Below are positions 21,358 through 30,710 of a stretch of DNA of 64,000 bases, one piece after another; positions within the stretch are counted from its first letter, which is position 1, and the number at the start of each line of letters is the position of its first letter. Origin of the DNA: an uncultured Pelagibacteraceae bacterium (lineage in GTDB: Bacteria; Pseudomonadota; Alphaproteobacteria; Pelagibacterales; Pelagibacteraceae); NCBI GenBank assembly GCA_902551985.1, contig CACDFI010000006.1, forward strand, positions 56,999-120,998, written 5' to 3'. The notes below the pieces were generated by a model. It had not been told where the DNA came from. It saw only the letters and a program-made list of their open reading frames with translations, and ran no database searches. The position numbers were made by a program, and so were the translations under genes.

Positions 21358-22717
21358 TTTTTACTTTATTTCTTATAAACCATAGACAAATTAGGGAAGG
21401 AATTACCATTAAAGTTGTTATAACAAAAAAAGTACCCCAGTCTCCATTAAGCCAATCTACTAGTGCACCTGACGAAGAGGCAAGAGTAGTCCTCCCAGCT
21501 GTTCCTATAGATGCTAATAATGCATATTGAGTTGCAGTATAAGTCCTATCTACTAATAAAGAAATAAAAGCAACAAATGCAACTGTCGCAAATGCAGCTG
21601 TGATATCGTCAGCTATTACAGCTATTGCAAATAATAATTCTGATTTACCTGTCCATGCCAATATTGCAAAAAGTAAATTAGTTAACGCCATCAAACCTCC
21701 AGCAAAAAACATAGTTTTTACTGTTCCGGCTCTCATCGCCATTAAACCTCCTATTAAAGTGAAAACGACAGTTGTTATCCATCCCAATCCTTTAGAGTAA
21801 ATAGCTATTTGTCCTTTTGAAAAACCAATTTCTTTATAAAAAACAATCGACATACGTCCTAAAAACGCTTCACCAATTTTAAACAAAAATACAAATCCCA
21901 ATATTCCTACAGCAATGCTAAATCCATTTTTTTTGAAAAAACTAACTATTGGTCCGCCAATAGTTCCTGAAATATAAGCAATAAAATTTGTTAAAACATT
22001 ATTTGATCCAAGTTTATTTATAATCATTTGATCAGTAGCTTTTTGATTGATTTGTCTGTTGTTATCACTTGTCTCATGAACAAACATCAAACCAATATTC
22101 ATTAAAATAATTAAAATACCTAAAACTAAAAAAGTTGCTTGCCAATAATTCGATATTCCCATGTTTTCAAAAGATTCCGCAGTGAATAAAGCTACAACTC
22201 CCCCCAATTTATAACCAGTCCACCATCCAACAACTGCTATAGCTGCACCTGCTGCCATAGATTTACCTTCGTTGGAACTTATTTGTTCTATTCTTAACGC
22301 ATCAACAGTTATATCTTGAGTTGCAGATGCAATAGCAATAATCAGTCCAACACTTATTAAAAGAGCTAAGTTTTGAGTAGGATTTATTAAACTCCAGACA
22401 ATCAAGCTTAGTAAAATTATCAACTGCATTAAAACAATCCATCCTCTTCTATGACCTAATTTTTTGGTTAAAAATGGAATTTGTATTCTGTCAATGATTG
22501 GAGCCCACAAATAATTAAATGCATACACTCCAAATATTAATCCTGCCCATCCTATGGTTGATCTGCTTAAGCCTTCTTCTTTTAACCAAAGACTTAAGCT
22601 ACTTGCAATTAATACCCAAGGAAAACCACTAATAGCACCTAGCAGTAATATCCTCAACATACGTATATCTTTGTATACAAGTAAAGACTCACTCCAGCTT
22701 TGTTTAGTTTCAGACAT
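21344..22717 (-). CDS. ampG: AmpG-like muropeptide permease (MFS)
   Basis: Major facilitator protein of the AmpG family, importing GlcNAc-anhydroMurNAc peptides. About 12 membrane segments are visible. LWAPIIDR and GHRRGWIVLMQ are AmpG hallmarks and SATQDITVDALRIE is the typical loop. I start at ATG 22717 (457 aa): GGAGG stands eight bases before it, while the further upstream in-frame ATG at 22732 lies before that ribosome site. The start overlaps the trkH stop as TAATG. Confidence 0.87.
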   Translation of the reverse strand: MSETKQSWSESLLVYKDIRMLRILLLGAISGFPWVLIASSLSLWLKEEGLSRSTIGWAGLIFGVYAFNYLWAPIIDRIQIPFLTKKLGHRRGWIVLMQLIILLSLIVWSLINPTQNLALLISVGLIIAIASATQDITVDALRIEQISSNEGKSMAAGAAIAVVGWWTGYKLGGVVALFTAESFENMGISNYWQATFLVLGILIILMNIGLMFVHETSDNNRQINQKATDQMIINKLGSNNVLTNFIAYISGTIGGPIVSFFKKNGFSIAVGILGFVFLFKIGEAFLGRMSIVFYKEIGFSKGQIAIYSKGLGWITTVVFTLIGGLMAMRAGTVKTMFFAGGLMALTNLLFAILAWTGKSELLFAIAVIADDITAAFATVAFVAFISLLVDRTYTATQYALLASIGTAGRTTLASSSGALVDWLNGDWGTFFVITTLMVIPSLICLWFIRNKVKIGEK

Positions 22718-24165
22718 TAATATTTCCTCCAAAAAGATGGAATAAATAACACTAATACAGCAAACAATTCCAATCTACCTAAAATCATAGCTAAACTTAA
22801 AATCCATTTTGAAAAATCAGATAAGTTTGAAAAATTACCATTTGGACCAATAATATCGCCTAAACCAGGACCTACATTTGATATTGATGTTGCAGCTGCC
22901 GATATTGAAGTAGTTAAATCTAGGCCACTAGTTGATAATAAAGCGGTTATAACAAAAAAAATCACAATATATAAAAATATAAAAGATATTATTGATGCTA
23001 AAAATTTTTCATCAATATTATTACTTTCGTATTTTATTTTAAATATACCTCTTGGATAAATAATTTTCTTAAGTTGTACAGCAATAAATTGGAATAAAAT
23101 TTGGACCCTAAATATTTTAATCCCGCATGCTGTAGATCCTGCACATCCACCTATGAACATAAGGATAAGAAAATAAATTAATGGGAATTGACCCCAATCA
23201 CTAAAGTTTTGAGTTACATAACCAGTTCCTGTTAAAATTGATATTACATTAAACGCAACCGACCTAATACTCGTATCAAAAGAACTTTGATTTTTTAATA
23301 ACAGATACAAATACATTAATAGAATTGAAAAAATAACAATTTTAATAAAAGTTTTAATTTGAGTATCTTTAAAAAATATTTTTTTGTCACCATTTAGATA
23401 TTTGATGTAGGCTATGAATGGAATACTTCCTAAGATTATAAATATTATTGATGTAAATTCTATAAGAGAACTATCAAAATAACCAATAGACTCGTTATAG
23501 TTTGAAAATCCTCCTGTTGCTATTGTTGTCATCGAGTGAACAACACTATCAAAAAAGTTCATGCCAAATATTTTATAAAATAATGCGCATATAAAAGTTA
23601 ATCCTGAGTATACTAAGATCAATCTCAACGCTATTTCTTTTGATCTAGGTAAAATTTTTTCAGGGGTATCACTTGTGGATATGATGAACAACTGCATTCC
23701 ACCAATATTCATAAGGGGCATTAAAGTTATTGCCATAACGATTATACCAATTCCACCTAACCACTGGAGCATTCCTCTCCAAAGCAGTATACTCTTAGGA
23801 GTTTCATTTAAATTAGTTATTATAGTTGAGCCGGTCGTAGTAATACCTGACATGCTCTCAAAAAAAGCATCTGTTACACTTAATTCAATATCTGAAAATA
23901 TGAAAGGAAGAGAGCCAAAAATAGCAATACTTAACCAAGATAAAGCAGTTAAAAGAAAAGCCTGAGGTAAACTGATTTTCTTATCATGATCTAAATTAGA
24001 CAGTAAAAAAAGAACTCCAAAAATAATAGTTACAATTCCAGAACTTATAAAACTAGAGTCTAGTTCATTATAAAAAAACTGCGCTAAAATTGGCGCAATC
24101 ATCGATAAACCTAAAATTATTTGTAAAATTCCTAAGGTAAAGAAAACAGTTTTATAATTGGACAT
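22717..24165 (-). CDS. trkH: Trk/Ktr-type potassium uptake membrane protein
   Basis: Potassium-translocating subunit of a Trk system, 482 aa. It has the repeated pore-loop architecture: P-loops can be read at SMSGITTTGSTI, MTTIATGGFSN, SILTGTGYVTQ and AATSISNVGPGLG, the last giving the fourth selectivity glycine. Ten or more hydrophobic segments are present. It needs a cytosolic TrkA-like regulator, which is not in the window. It is first in the operon with ampG and the NlpC/P60 gene. Confidence 0.93.
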   Translation of the reverse strand: MSNYKTVFFTLGILQIILGLSMIAPILAQFFYNELDSSFISSGIVTIIFGVLFLLSNLDHDKKISLPQAFLLTALSWLSIAIFGSLPFIFSDIELSVTDAFFESMSGITTTGSTIITNLNETPKSILLWRGMLQWLGGIGIIVMAITLMPLMNIGGMQLFIISTSDTPEKILPRSKEIALRLILVYSGLTFICALFYKIFGMNFFDSVVHSMTTIATGGFSNYNESIGYFDSSLIEFTSIIFIILGSIPFIAYIKYLNGDKKIFFKDTQIKTFIKIVIFSILLMYLYLLLKNQSSFDTSIRSVAFNVISILTGTGYVTQNFSDWGQFPLIYFLILMFIGGCAGSTACGIKIFRVQILFQFIAVQLKKIIYPRGIFKIKYESNNIDEKFLASIISFIFLYIVIFFVITALLSTSGLDLTTSISAAATSISNVGPGLGDIIGPNGNFSNLSDFSKWILSLAMILGRLELFAVLVLFIPSFWRKY

Positions 24166-24251
24166 TTTGATTGGACATTATTTTATGGTAAATAAATTTC
24201 AACTCTATAAGAATTATTAAAAACGTTATTTTACAGGCTGTTTAATTAAAA

Positions 24252-25820
24252 GTGATAGATAAAACCAACATAGACAAAACAAACGCTTGGCCCTTTGTTG
24301 AAGCTAAAAAGCTTCTAAGAGAGAGAAAAAAAAATATTGAAAATAAGGGAAAAATTATTCTTCAAACAGGATATGGCCCTAGCGGCTTGCCGCACATTGG
24401 TACCTTCGGTGAAGTAGCGAGAACCACAATGATTGTTAATGCTTTAAATCATTTATCAGATCTCCCTAAAGAAATAATTACTTTTTCTGACGACATGGAT
24501 GGACTTAGGAAAGTTCCTGAAAATATTCCTAATCCTGAAAAACTTGAGGAAAACCTTCATAAACCCTTAACTCAAGTTCCAGATCCTTTTGAAAAATTTA
24601 ATAGTTTTGGTGAACATAATAATGAAATGTTAAAAAATTTCTTAGATAAATTTAAGTTTGAATACAGTTTTAAAAGTTCAACAGTTTTATATAAGTCAGG
24701 TTTTTTCAATGATACATTAAAATTAATTTTAGAAAATTATGAAGAAATAATGAACATAATTATTCCTACTCTTGGTAAAGAAAGGCAAAAAACATATTCT
24801 CCATTTTTACCAATATGTCCAGATACAGGGATTGTATTAGAGATACCAGTTTCAGAATTAGATACTAAAAACTCAAATATAATTTTTGATAATAATGGCA
24901 AAAAATTAGAGCAAAGTATTTTAGATGGAAATTGTAAACTACAATGGAAAGTAGATTGGGCTATGAGATGGTATGCCCTTGATGTAGATTTTGAGATGTA
25001 TGGGAAAGATTTAATTGAGAGTGCAATTTTATCTTCAAAGATCATAAGATTATTGGGTAAGTCAAATCCATCTGGTTTTGCATATGAGTTATTTTTAGAT
25101 GAAAAAGGTGAAAAAATATCAAAGTCAAAAGGAAATGGTATCACAATTGATCAATGGCTAGAGTACGCATCACCTGAAAGTCTTTCATTGTTTATGTACC
25201 AGAACCCAAAAAGGGCAAAAAAACTTTATAGAGAAGTAGTTCCAAAGGCTGTTGATGAATATCTCGATTTTATTGAAAAAGGCAAAACTCAAAACGAACT
25301 TCAAAAACTAATGAACCCTGTTTGGCATGTTCATAATTCAGAGATACCAGAGGAAAATTCAATAATGTCCTTCTCAATGCTATTAAATCTAGTTGAGACT
25401 AGCAATGCTGATAGTAAAGAATTACTTTGGAAATTTGTAAAGAAATATAAAAAAGATATTAATGAAGATATGCATCCAATTTTTGACAAGTTAATATCTT
25501 ATGCAATTAAATATTTTAATGACGTAATAAAATCTAAAAAGATTTATAAAAAACCTAATGAAAGCGAAAAGATTGCTTTAAAAGCTTTAGTAAACTCTTT
25601 AAATAACTGTAATGACACAATGAAACCAGAGGACATTCAGACTATAATTTATACAGTCGGCAAAGAAAATGGCTACAAAGAAAATCTGCGTGATTGGTTC
25701 AAATTGATTTATGAGGTAGTTTTTGGGGTAGAAAATGGACCACGATTTGGTTTTTTTATAAGCTTTTTTGGGGTTCAAGAAACTAAAGAACTAATAAAAA
25801 GTAAATTAGAAAATGTTTAA
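24252..25820 (+). CDS. lysS: Lysyl-tRNA synthetase, class I
   Basis: Class I LysRS (LysK type) rather than the class II enzyme of most bacteria; class I is established in alphaproteobacteria, spirochaetes and archaea. It is 522 aa. The HIGH-like signature is GPSGLPHIGTFGE near residue 45 and the KMSKS-like signature KISKSKGNG near 290, with an alpha-helical C-terminal anticodon-binding part. The start is GTG at 24252; no ATG is available in frame nearby. The stop overlaps pyrD by eight bases. Confidence 0.93.
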   Translation: MIDKTNIDKTNAWPFVEAKKLLRERKKNIENKGKIILQTGYGPSGLPHIGTFGEVARTTMIVNALNHLSDLPKEIITFSDDMDGLRKVPENIPNPEKLEENLHKPLTQVPDPFEKFNSFGEHNNEMLKNFLDKFKFEYSFKSSTVLYKSGFFNDTLKLILENYEEIMNIIIPTLGKERQKTYSPFLPICPDTGIVLEIPVSELDTKNSNIIFDNNGKKLEQSILDGNCKLQWKVDWAMRWYALDVDFEMYGKDLIESAILSSKIIRLLGKSNPSGFAYELFLDEKGEKISKSKGNGITIDQWLEYASPESLSLFMYQNPKRAKKLYREVVPKAVDEYLDFIEKGKTQNELQKLMNPVWHVHNSEIPEENSIMSFSMLLNLVETSNADSKELLWKFVKKYKKDINEDMHPIFDKLISYAIKYFNDVIKSKKIYKKPNESEKIALKALVNSLNNCNDTMKPEDIQTIIYTVGKENGYKENLRDWFKLIYEVVFGVENGPRFGFFISFFGVQETKELIKSKLENV

Positions 25821-26853
25821 TATTATAAGACCACTAATTTTTAAATTTAGCCCTGAAGTAGCTCATTCTTTAGCGATTAAAGCACTTAAGTTAAATAATA
25901 TTTCTTACTCAAAACCCATAGATAATCATATTTTAGAAACAACTTTTTGTGAAAAAAAATTATCGTCACCAATTGGTGTTGCTGCTGGCTTTGATAAAAA
26001 TGCTGAAGTATATAATCCTCTGTTTAATCTTGGATTTGGTTTTGTTGAAGTAGGCACAATTACTCCAAAGCCTCAATTTGGCAACCCTAAACCAAGAGTT
26101 TTTAGACTTGAAGAAGATGAAGCTCTTATAAATAGATTAGGTTTTAACAATTCTGGTTCAGAACAAATTAGTCAGACAATTAAGGAAAATAATAAAAAGG
26201 GTTTTTTAGGAATAAATATTGGACCAAATAAAGACTCCAAAGATAGAATTGAGGATTATTTAATTTGTTTTCGTAAATTTTATAATCTAGCTGATTATAT
26301 AACTATAAACATCTCCTCACCAAATACAGAAAATTTAAGAGACTTTCATAACCAGGATGAATTAAATTTATTGATTGATAAGCTAAAAAATGAAAAAAAA
26401 GAATTGAATTCAAACATTCCATTAGCAATAAAAGTTTCACCTGATCTTAATGACGATCAAATTAATGAAGTATCCAAGATCATTATGGAACAAGAAATTG
26501 GAATTATTATTGTTTCCAATACCACAGATAAGAATAGAGAAAATTTAAAAAATATAAATAAATTAGAAAAGGGTGGACTGTCAGGTAAACCAATTGAAAA
26601 GATTTCAAACGAGGCAATTTCTAAATTTTATAAAATACTAAAAGATAAAACAAAAATAATAGGAGTGGGTGGTGTTAGTAATGGACAAGATGCTTTTGAA
26701 AAAATCATTTCTGGTGCAACACTCGTTCAATTATATACTGGAATGGTTTTCAGAGGTCCTCGTATAGCCTCAAAAATAAGTGAAGAATTAATTGATTTAT
26801 TAAAAAATAAGGGGTTTAAAAATGTTTCAGAGGCTATTGGAACAAAAAATTAA
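25813..26853 (+). CDS. pyrD: Dihydroorotate dehydrogenase (quinone), class 2
   Basis: Fourth step of pyrimidine synthesis, membrane-associated, passing electrons to quinone. It is 346 aa. The N-terminal amphipathic helices (IIRPLIFKFSPEVAHSLAIK) mark class 2, the FMN barrel begins at SPIGVAAGFDKNAE, and the catalytic Ser is in INISSPNTENLR. IIGVGGVSNGQDAFEKI binds the FMN phosphate. It is coupled to lysS by an eight-base overlap. Confidence 0.95.
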   Translation: MFNIIRPLIFKFSPEVAHSLAIKALKLNNISYSKPIDNHILETTFCEKKLSSPIGVAAGFDKNAEVYNPLFNLGFGFVEVGTITPKPQFGNPKPRVFRLEEDEALINRLGFNNSGSEQISQTIKENNKKGFLGINIGPNKDSKDRIEDYLICFRKFYNLADYITINISSPNTENLRDFHNQDELNLLIDKLKNEKKELNSNIPLAIKVSPDLNDDQINEVSKIIMEQEIGIIIVSNTTDKNRENLKNINKLEKGGLSGKPIEKISNEAISKFYKILKDKTKIIGVGGVSNGQDAFEKIISGATLVQLYTGMVFRGPRIASKISEELIDLLKNKGFKNVSEAIGTKN

Positions 26854-26855
26854 TC

Positions 26856-26884
26856 TTGACGCGATAAGATTCAGATCCTATACA
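26856..26884 (+). promoter_or_regulatory. Sigma-70 promoter of rpmB
   Basis: TTGACG at 26856-26861, a 17-base spacer and TATACA at 26879-26884, ending 12 bases before the rpmB ATG. A near-consensus pair with ideal spacing, placed right after the pyrD stop. The implied 5' leader is only a few bases long. Confidence 0.65.
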
Positions 26885-26896
26885 GGCTCATAATTT

Positions 26897-27178
26897 ATGT
26901 CTAAAAAATGTGAACTTACTGGAAAAATCCCACTTAAGGGTCATAACGTTAGTCATGCTAACAATAAAACTAAAAGAAGATTTCTTCCGAATCTAAAAAA
27001 AGTTAAGTTTAAAAGTGAACTACTTAAGAGAAGTTTAAGATTAACAGTCTCAAATGCTGGGGTTAGATCAGTAGATAAAAAAGGCAGTTTTGATCAATTT
27101 CTTATTTCAGCCAAGTCTAGAGATTTATCATTAAGACTGAAAAAATTAAAAAAATCTTTAGTCAGCAAATCTGCATAA
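26897..27178 (+). CDS. rpmB: 50S ribosomal protein L28
   Basis: L28, 93 aa, with the signature [20 protein letters not shown] and the basic [14 protein letters not shown] segment. It is slightly longer than the 78 aa E. coli protein, with the extra residues at a Lys-rich C-terminus, as is usual for alphaproteobacteria. It has its own promoter and overlaps the next gene by one base (TAATG). Confidence 0.96.
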   Translation: MSKKCELTGKIPLKGHNVSHANNKTKRRFLPNLKKVKFKSELLKRSLRLTVSNAGVRSVDKKGSFDQFLISAKSRDLSLRLKKLKKSLVSKSA

Positions 27179-27726
27179 TGAATAAGGTATTTTTAACACT
27201 CTCATTTTTAATGGGATTGGTTGTACTATCATCTAATTATTTAGTTCAATTTCCAATTCAATATTATGGTCTACAAGAAATTCTTACATATGGAGCATTC
27301 AGTTATCCAATAGCATTTTTAATAACTGATCTAGCAAATAGATCTTTTGGTAAATTAGTTGCTAGAAAAATTGTATATATAGGATTCACTATAGGTATTT
27401 TGTTTACACTAATTTTCTCAACAAATTTTGCCGATTTAATCTCAGTAAGAATAGCAATTGGTTCAGGAACAGCATTTATTATTGCTCAATTACTGGATGT
27501 ACAAATATTTGATCAATTAAGAAAAAAAAAGTGGTTTATCGCGCCTCTCGTGTCTTCATTAATTGGTTCCACAGTTGACACATTCTTATTCTTTTCAATT
27601 TCATTTTATGGAACAGGAATACCTTGGGTGACACTTTCTTTAGGAGATTTAGCAGTAAAGATTTTTGTTGCTTTAGTAATGTTGATACCTTTTAGATTAT
27701 TATTAGGTACTTTAAAAGCTGCTTAA
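27178..27726 (+). CDS. VUT-family membrane transporter (YhhQ-like queuosine precursor)
   Basis: A 182-aa membrane protein with about five or six hydrophobic segments. ALSO typical of the VUT/YhhQ family are the YPIAFLITDLANRSFGK segment and the polar SLIGSTVDTFLFFSI helix. YhhQ imports 7-cyano-7-deazaguanine or 7-aminomethyl-7-deazaguanine for queuosine; the alternative is another substrate of this family. It is coupled to rpmB by TAATG. No other queuosine gene is in the window, so the substrate is inferred from the family only. Confidence 0.75.
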   Translation: MNKVFLTLSFLMGLVVLSSNYLVQFPIQYYGLQEILTYGAFSYPIAFLITDLANRSFGKLVARKIVYIGFTIGILFTLIFSTNFADLISVRIAIGSGTAFIIAQLLDVQIFDQLRKKKWFIAPLVSSLIGSTVDTFLFFSISFYGTGIPWVTLSLGDLAVKIFVALVMLIPFRLLLGTLKAA

Positions 27727-27727
27727 T

Positions 27728-28795
27728 TCAAATTTTTGGCTCTTGTTGTGTCATGCAATGAATGGCTCCAAAACCCCAAATTAAATCACTACAATCAATG
27801 GCAATAACTTTTCTGTCTATAAAAAATCTTCTAAAAATTTTTAAAACTTTTTTGTCTTCTTTCACATTAAATACTGGAACCAAGACTGTTTTATTGCTTA
27901 TGAAAAAATTTAAATAGCTCGCCGGAACACGAGTTTTTTCTATTACAACTGGACTAGGCATAGGAACCTTAATAATTTTAAATTTTTTTCCATTTTCATC
28001 AGAACTATTATGTAATATTTTTAAATTTTCTTTAAGAGCTTTATAATTTTTATCTGATCTATTTTTTTCTACAGCTATCATTATTGTTCTTTTTGAGACA
28101 AATCTTGCGATATCATCGATATGACCATGTGTATCGTCTCCTACAATTCCTTTATTAAGCCAAATAAAGTTTTTTGCATTCAAATATTTTGAAAACAGAT
28201 TTTCGTAGTCAATTTTTTTGAAGCCTTTATTTCTCTCTTGTTTACTACTCAATAAGCACTCTCTTGTTAATAATATGGAGCCCGATCCATTATTATCAAA
28301 TGCGCCTCCTTCCATTACTACTCTTTCAAATTTTTTTGAATTTACTTTTTTTGGTAAAATACTTTCAATATTTAAGTACCTACTAATATAATTATTAATT
28401 TTGTTATCGTTTCTAAAATTTTTATATTTTGACCAGGCATTAAATTTAAAATTAAGCATAGTCTTTTTCTTATTATTTTTATTGACTAAAAATATTGGTC
28501 CAGAATCTCGTAACCAAAGTCTGTCTGTTTTAAGTTTATGAAATTTAATATTAGATATATTGCAACCTATTTTTTTTAAATATATTTTTGTGGTATAAAT
28601 ACTTTTGGTATTATTGACTAATAAATCTATTCTCTGATATTTTGTTAAATATTTTATTATTTTTCCAACTACATTTGGAATTTTTTCAAATAATCCAGGC
28701 CAATCATTTTTATTATGAGGCCACGACATCCAAACTGATTTTTGAGGCTCCCATTCTGCTGGCATTCTGAGTTCACTTATTTTTTTATTCATCAT
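27728..28795 (-). CDS. aguA: Agmatine deiminase
   Basis: Converts agmatine to N-carbamoylputrescine and ammonia. It is 355 aa, a pentein-fold enzyme. Signatures are RMPAEWEPQKSVWMSWP at the N-terminus, DRLWLRDSGPIF, VVMEGGAFD, GDDTHGHIDDIARF, and the catalytic Cys at about residue 347 in GAIHCMTQQEP. It overlaps aguB by 11 bases. Together with AguB it gives putrescine from agmatine. No conventional arginine decarboxylase is in the window. Confidence 0.93.
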   Translation of the reverse strand: MMNKKISELRMPAEWEPQKSVWMSWPHNKNDWPGLFEKIPNVVGKIIKYLTKYQRIDLLVNNTKSIYTTKIYLKKIGCNISNIKFHKLKTDRLWLRDSGPIFLVNKNNKKKTMLNFKFNAWSKYKNFRNDNKINNYISRYLNIESILPKKVNSKKFERVVMEGGAFDNNGSGSILLTRECLLSSKQERNKGFKKIDYENLFSKYLNAKNFIWLNKGIVGDDTHGHIDDIARFVSKRTIMIAVEKNRSDKNYKALKENLKILHNSSDENGKKFKIIKVPMPSPVVIEKTRVPASYLNFFISNKTVLVPVFNVKEDKKVLKIFRRFFIDRKVIAIDCSDLIWGFGAIHCMTQQEPKI

Positions 28796-29666
28796 CTGGA
28801 TTTTTGAGAATATCTTTGTAAAATTCAGTTCTTCTATCTCTAAAAAAAGGCCAGTGCTGTCTAGCGGTATCTATTTTTTTATAATCTATCTCACAAACTA
28901 AAATATCTTCTTTTTTATTTCCTGCTTTTGCAATTATTTTACCACTAGGATCTATCACCATTGAATTACCCCAAAATTCAATTTTTTTCTTACCTTTCCT
29001 TTCTATCCCGACTCTATTTATAGCAGCCACATAAGTTCCATTCGCAATAGCATGAGATTTTTGCATTGTGATCCAAGAATCTAATTGAGATTTTCCAAAC
29101 TTTCTTTTTTCTTTTGGATGCCATCCAATAGCAGTAGGATAAAAAATAATTTGAGCTCCTTTTAAAGCTGTTAGTCTGGCTGCTTCTGGAAACCATTGAT
29201 CCCAACATATAAGAGGACCTATCTTTCCAAATTTTGTCTTAACACTTTTAAATCCAAGGTCTCCAGGACTAAAATAAAATTTTTCATAATACCCCGGGTC
29301 ATCAGGTATGTGCATCTTACGATATTTAGACAAAATATTACCATTCTCATTTATAATGATACTAGTGTTATGATAAAACCCAGATGTCTTTTTTTCAAAC
29401 ATCGTAATATTCAATACAACACCGAGCTCATTTGCTAATTCACAAAATATTTTAGAAATTTTTCCTGGAATTTTTTCTGCTAATTTAAAGTTTGAATGAC
29501 TTTCTGTTTGGCAAAAATAATTTGTCAAAAATAGTTCTGGAAGACAAATTATCTTAGCCTTTTTTTTTGCTGCTTTTTTAATATTTTTTATAGCTAAATC
29601 AATATTAGATTGAATTGTACCTAAAGATTTACTTTGTATTAAACCGATTTTGGTTTTTTTGATCAT
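28785..29666 (-). CDS. aguB: N-carbamoylputrescine amidohydrolase
   Basis: Nitrilase-superfamily enzyme that hydrolyses N-carbamoylputrescine to putrescine, CO2 and ammonia. It is 293 aa. The catalytic triad is visible as Glu44 (CLPELFLTNYF), Lys117 (YRKMHIPDDPGYYEK) and Cys154 (PLICWDQWFPEAAR). DDPGYYEKFYFSPGD and the C-terminal RRTEFYKDI are specific to AguB within the superfamily. It overlaps aguA and lies four bases from the deoxyhypusine-synthase-like gene. Confidence 0.93.
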   Translation of the reverse strand: MIKKTKIGLIQSKSLGTIQSNIDLAIKNIKKAAKKKAKIICLPELFLTNYFCQTESHSNFKLAEKIPGKISKIFCELANELGVVLNITMFEKKTSGFYHNTSIIINENGNILSKYRKMHIPDDPGYYEKFYFSPGDLGFKSVKTKFGKIGPLICWDQWFPEAARLTALKGAQIIFYPTAIGWHPKEKRKFGKSQLDSWITMQKSHAIANGTYVAAINRVGIERKGKKKIEFWGNSMVIDPSGKIIAKAGNKKEDILVCEIDYKKIDTARQHWPFFRDRRTEFYKDILKNPDDE

Positions 29667-29669
29667 TAA

Positions 29670-30710
29670 TCAAAATATCTTGGAAAAATTTTTTCTCTCT
29701 CTATTTTTCCATTCTCCTTTATGATAAGCGTCACTTGCTATTAAGGGTAATACACTTGTTGCTTCTGCAAAAACCATTTGCTCTTTGGTAATATCTACTT
29801 TGCCCCATGAACTTGCTTCTTTTAATGTTGAGCTACTGCATGCTCCATCTCTAGAATCAGCAACTGTTATTTGAATAGCATATTTATGCATATCTACATT
29901 TTTACCTAAAAGTTCAGCACATATGACAGTGTCCTGAATAAAATTTTTTGGCACACCTCCACCAATCATAAAAAGTCCTGACCCTTTAGATTTTATTTTA
30001 ATTTCAGTTAATTCTCTAAACTCTCGTATTGAGTCAATAGTAATATGATTTTTTGGGTTTCTTTCTTGGTGCATCACAAGTCCAAATCCAGCACTTGAGT
30101 CAGTAAACGCAGGACAGAAAATTGGAACATTATTGTCATACGCAACTTCTATTAACGAATCTTTCTTTTTTGCATTACTTTTAAGATATTTTCCAATCTC
30201 TTTTATAAATTCTCTTGATGTATAACTTTTGGGCTCCAATTGATCTGCAATTTCTCCGATGGTTTTATCGCACATCTGAAGCTCTTCCTCATCAATATAA
30301 GTATCATATATTCTATCAACATAGTTATTTCTTAACTCTATATCATCTTGATGCTGGGACCCCTGATAATGTTTAAAGCCTAAAGCCTCAAAGAAATCCA
30401 TATCAATAATTGAAGCCCCAGTAGCTACTATTGCATCAACCATATTATATTTGACTAAATCTCTATAAATATGCATACATCCCGCTGCAGAAGTTGATCC
30501 TGCAAGTGTTAAAAAGATTGTACAATCTTTATCTTTTATCATTTCATTATAAATATTTGCAGCATTTGCTGTCTCTCTTGAAACGAAAGACATTTTTTCC
30601 ATTGAGGAGACAATTTTTCGAGCATCAAAAGAAGTTATATCTATATGCTCTACTTCTTTACTCAGTAAATCACTCTTTCTATTACTTGATTGGTTTTTTT
30701 TATCTGACAT
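29670..30710 (-). CDS. Deoxyhypusine synthase-like protein (probable homospermidine/polyamine synthase)
   Basis: NAD-dependent aminobutyl-transferase fold, 346 aa. Conserved parts are TLAGSTSAAGC, DAIVATGASIIDMD, PAFTDSSAGFGL, GGGVPKNFIQD and SSWGKV with the lysine matching the catalytic Lys of deoxyhypusine synthase. Bacteria lack eIF5A, and characterised bacterial relatives make homospermidine from putrescine, so that is the favoured role. The operon supplies putrescine directly. Some related enzymes act on other polyamine substrates, so specificity is open. It overlaps the decarboxylase by one base (TAATG). Confidence 0.85.
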   Translation of the reverse strand: MSDKKNQSSNRKSDLLSKEVEHIDITSFDARKIVSSMEKMSFVSRETANAANIYNEMIKDKDCTIFLTLAGSTSAAGCMHIYRDLVKYNMVDAIVATGASIIDMDFFEALGFKHYQGSQHQDDIELRNNYVDRIYDTYIDEEELQMCDKTIGEIADQLEPKSYTSREFIKEIGKYLKSNAKKKDSLIEVAYDNNVPIFCPAFTDSSAGFGLVMHQERNPKNHITIDSIREFRELTEIKIKSKGSGLFMIGGGVPKNFIQDTVICAELLGKNVDMHKYAIQITVADSRDGACSSSTLKEASSWGKVDITKEQMVFAEATSVLPLIASDAYHKGEWKNRERKNFSKIF

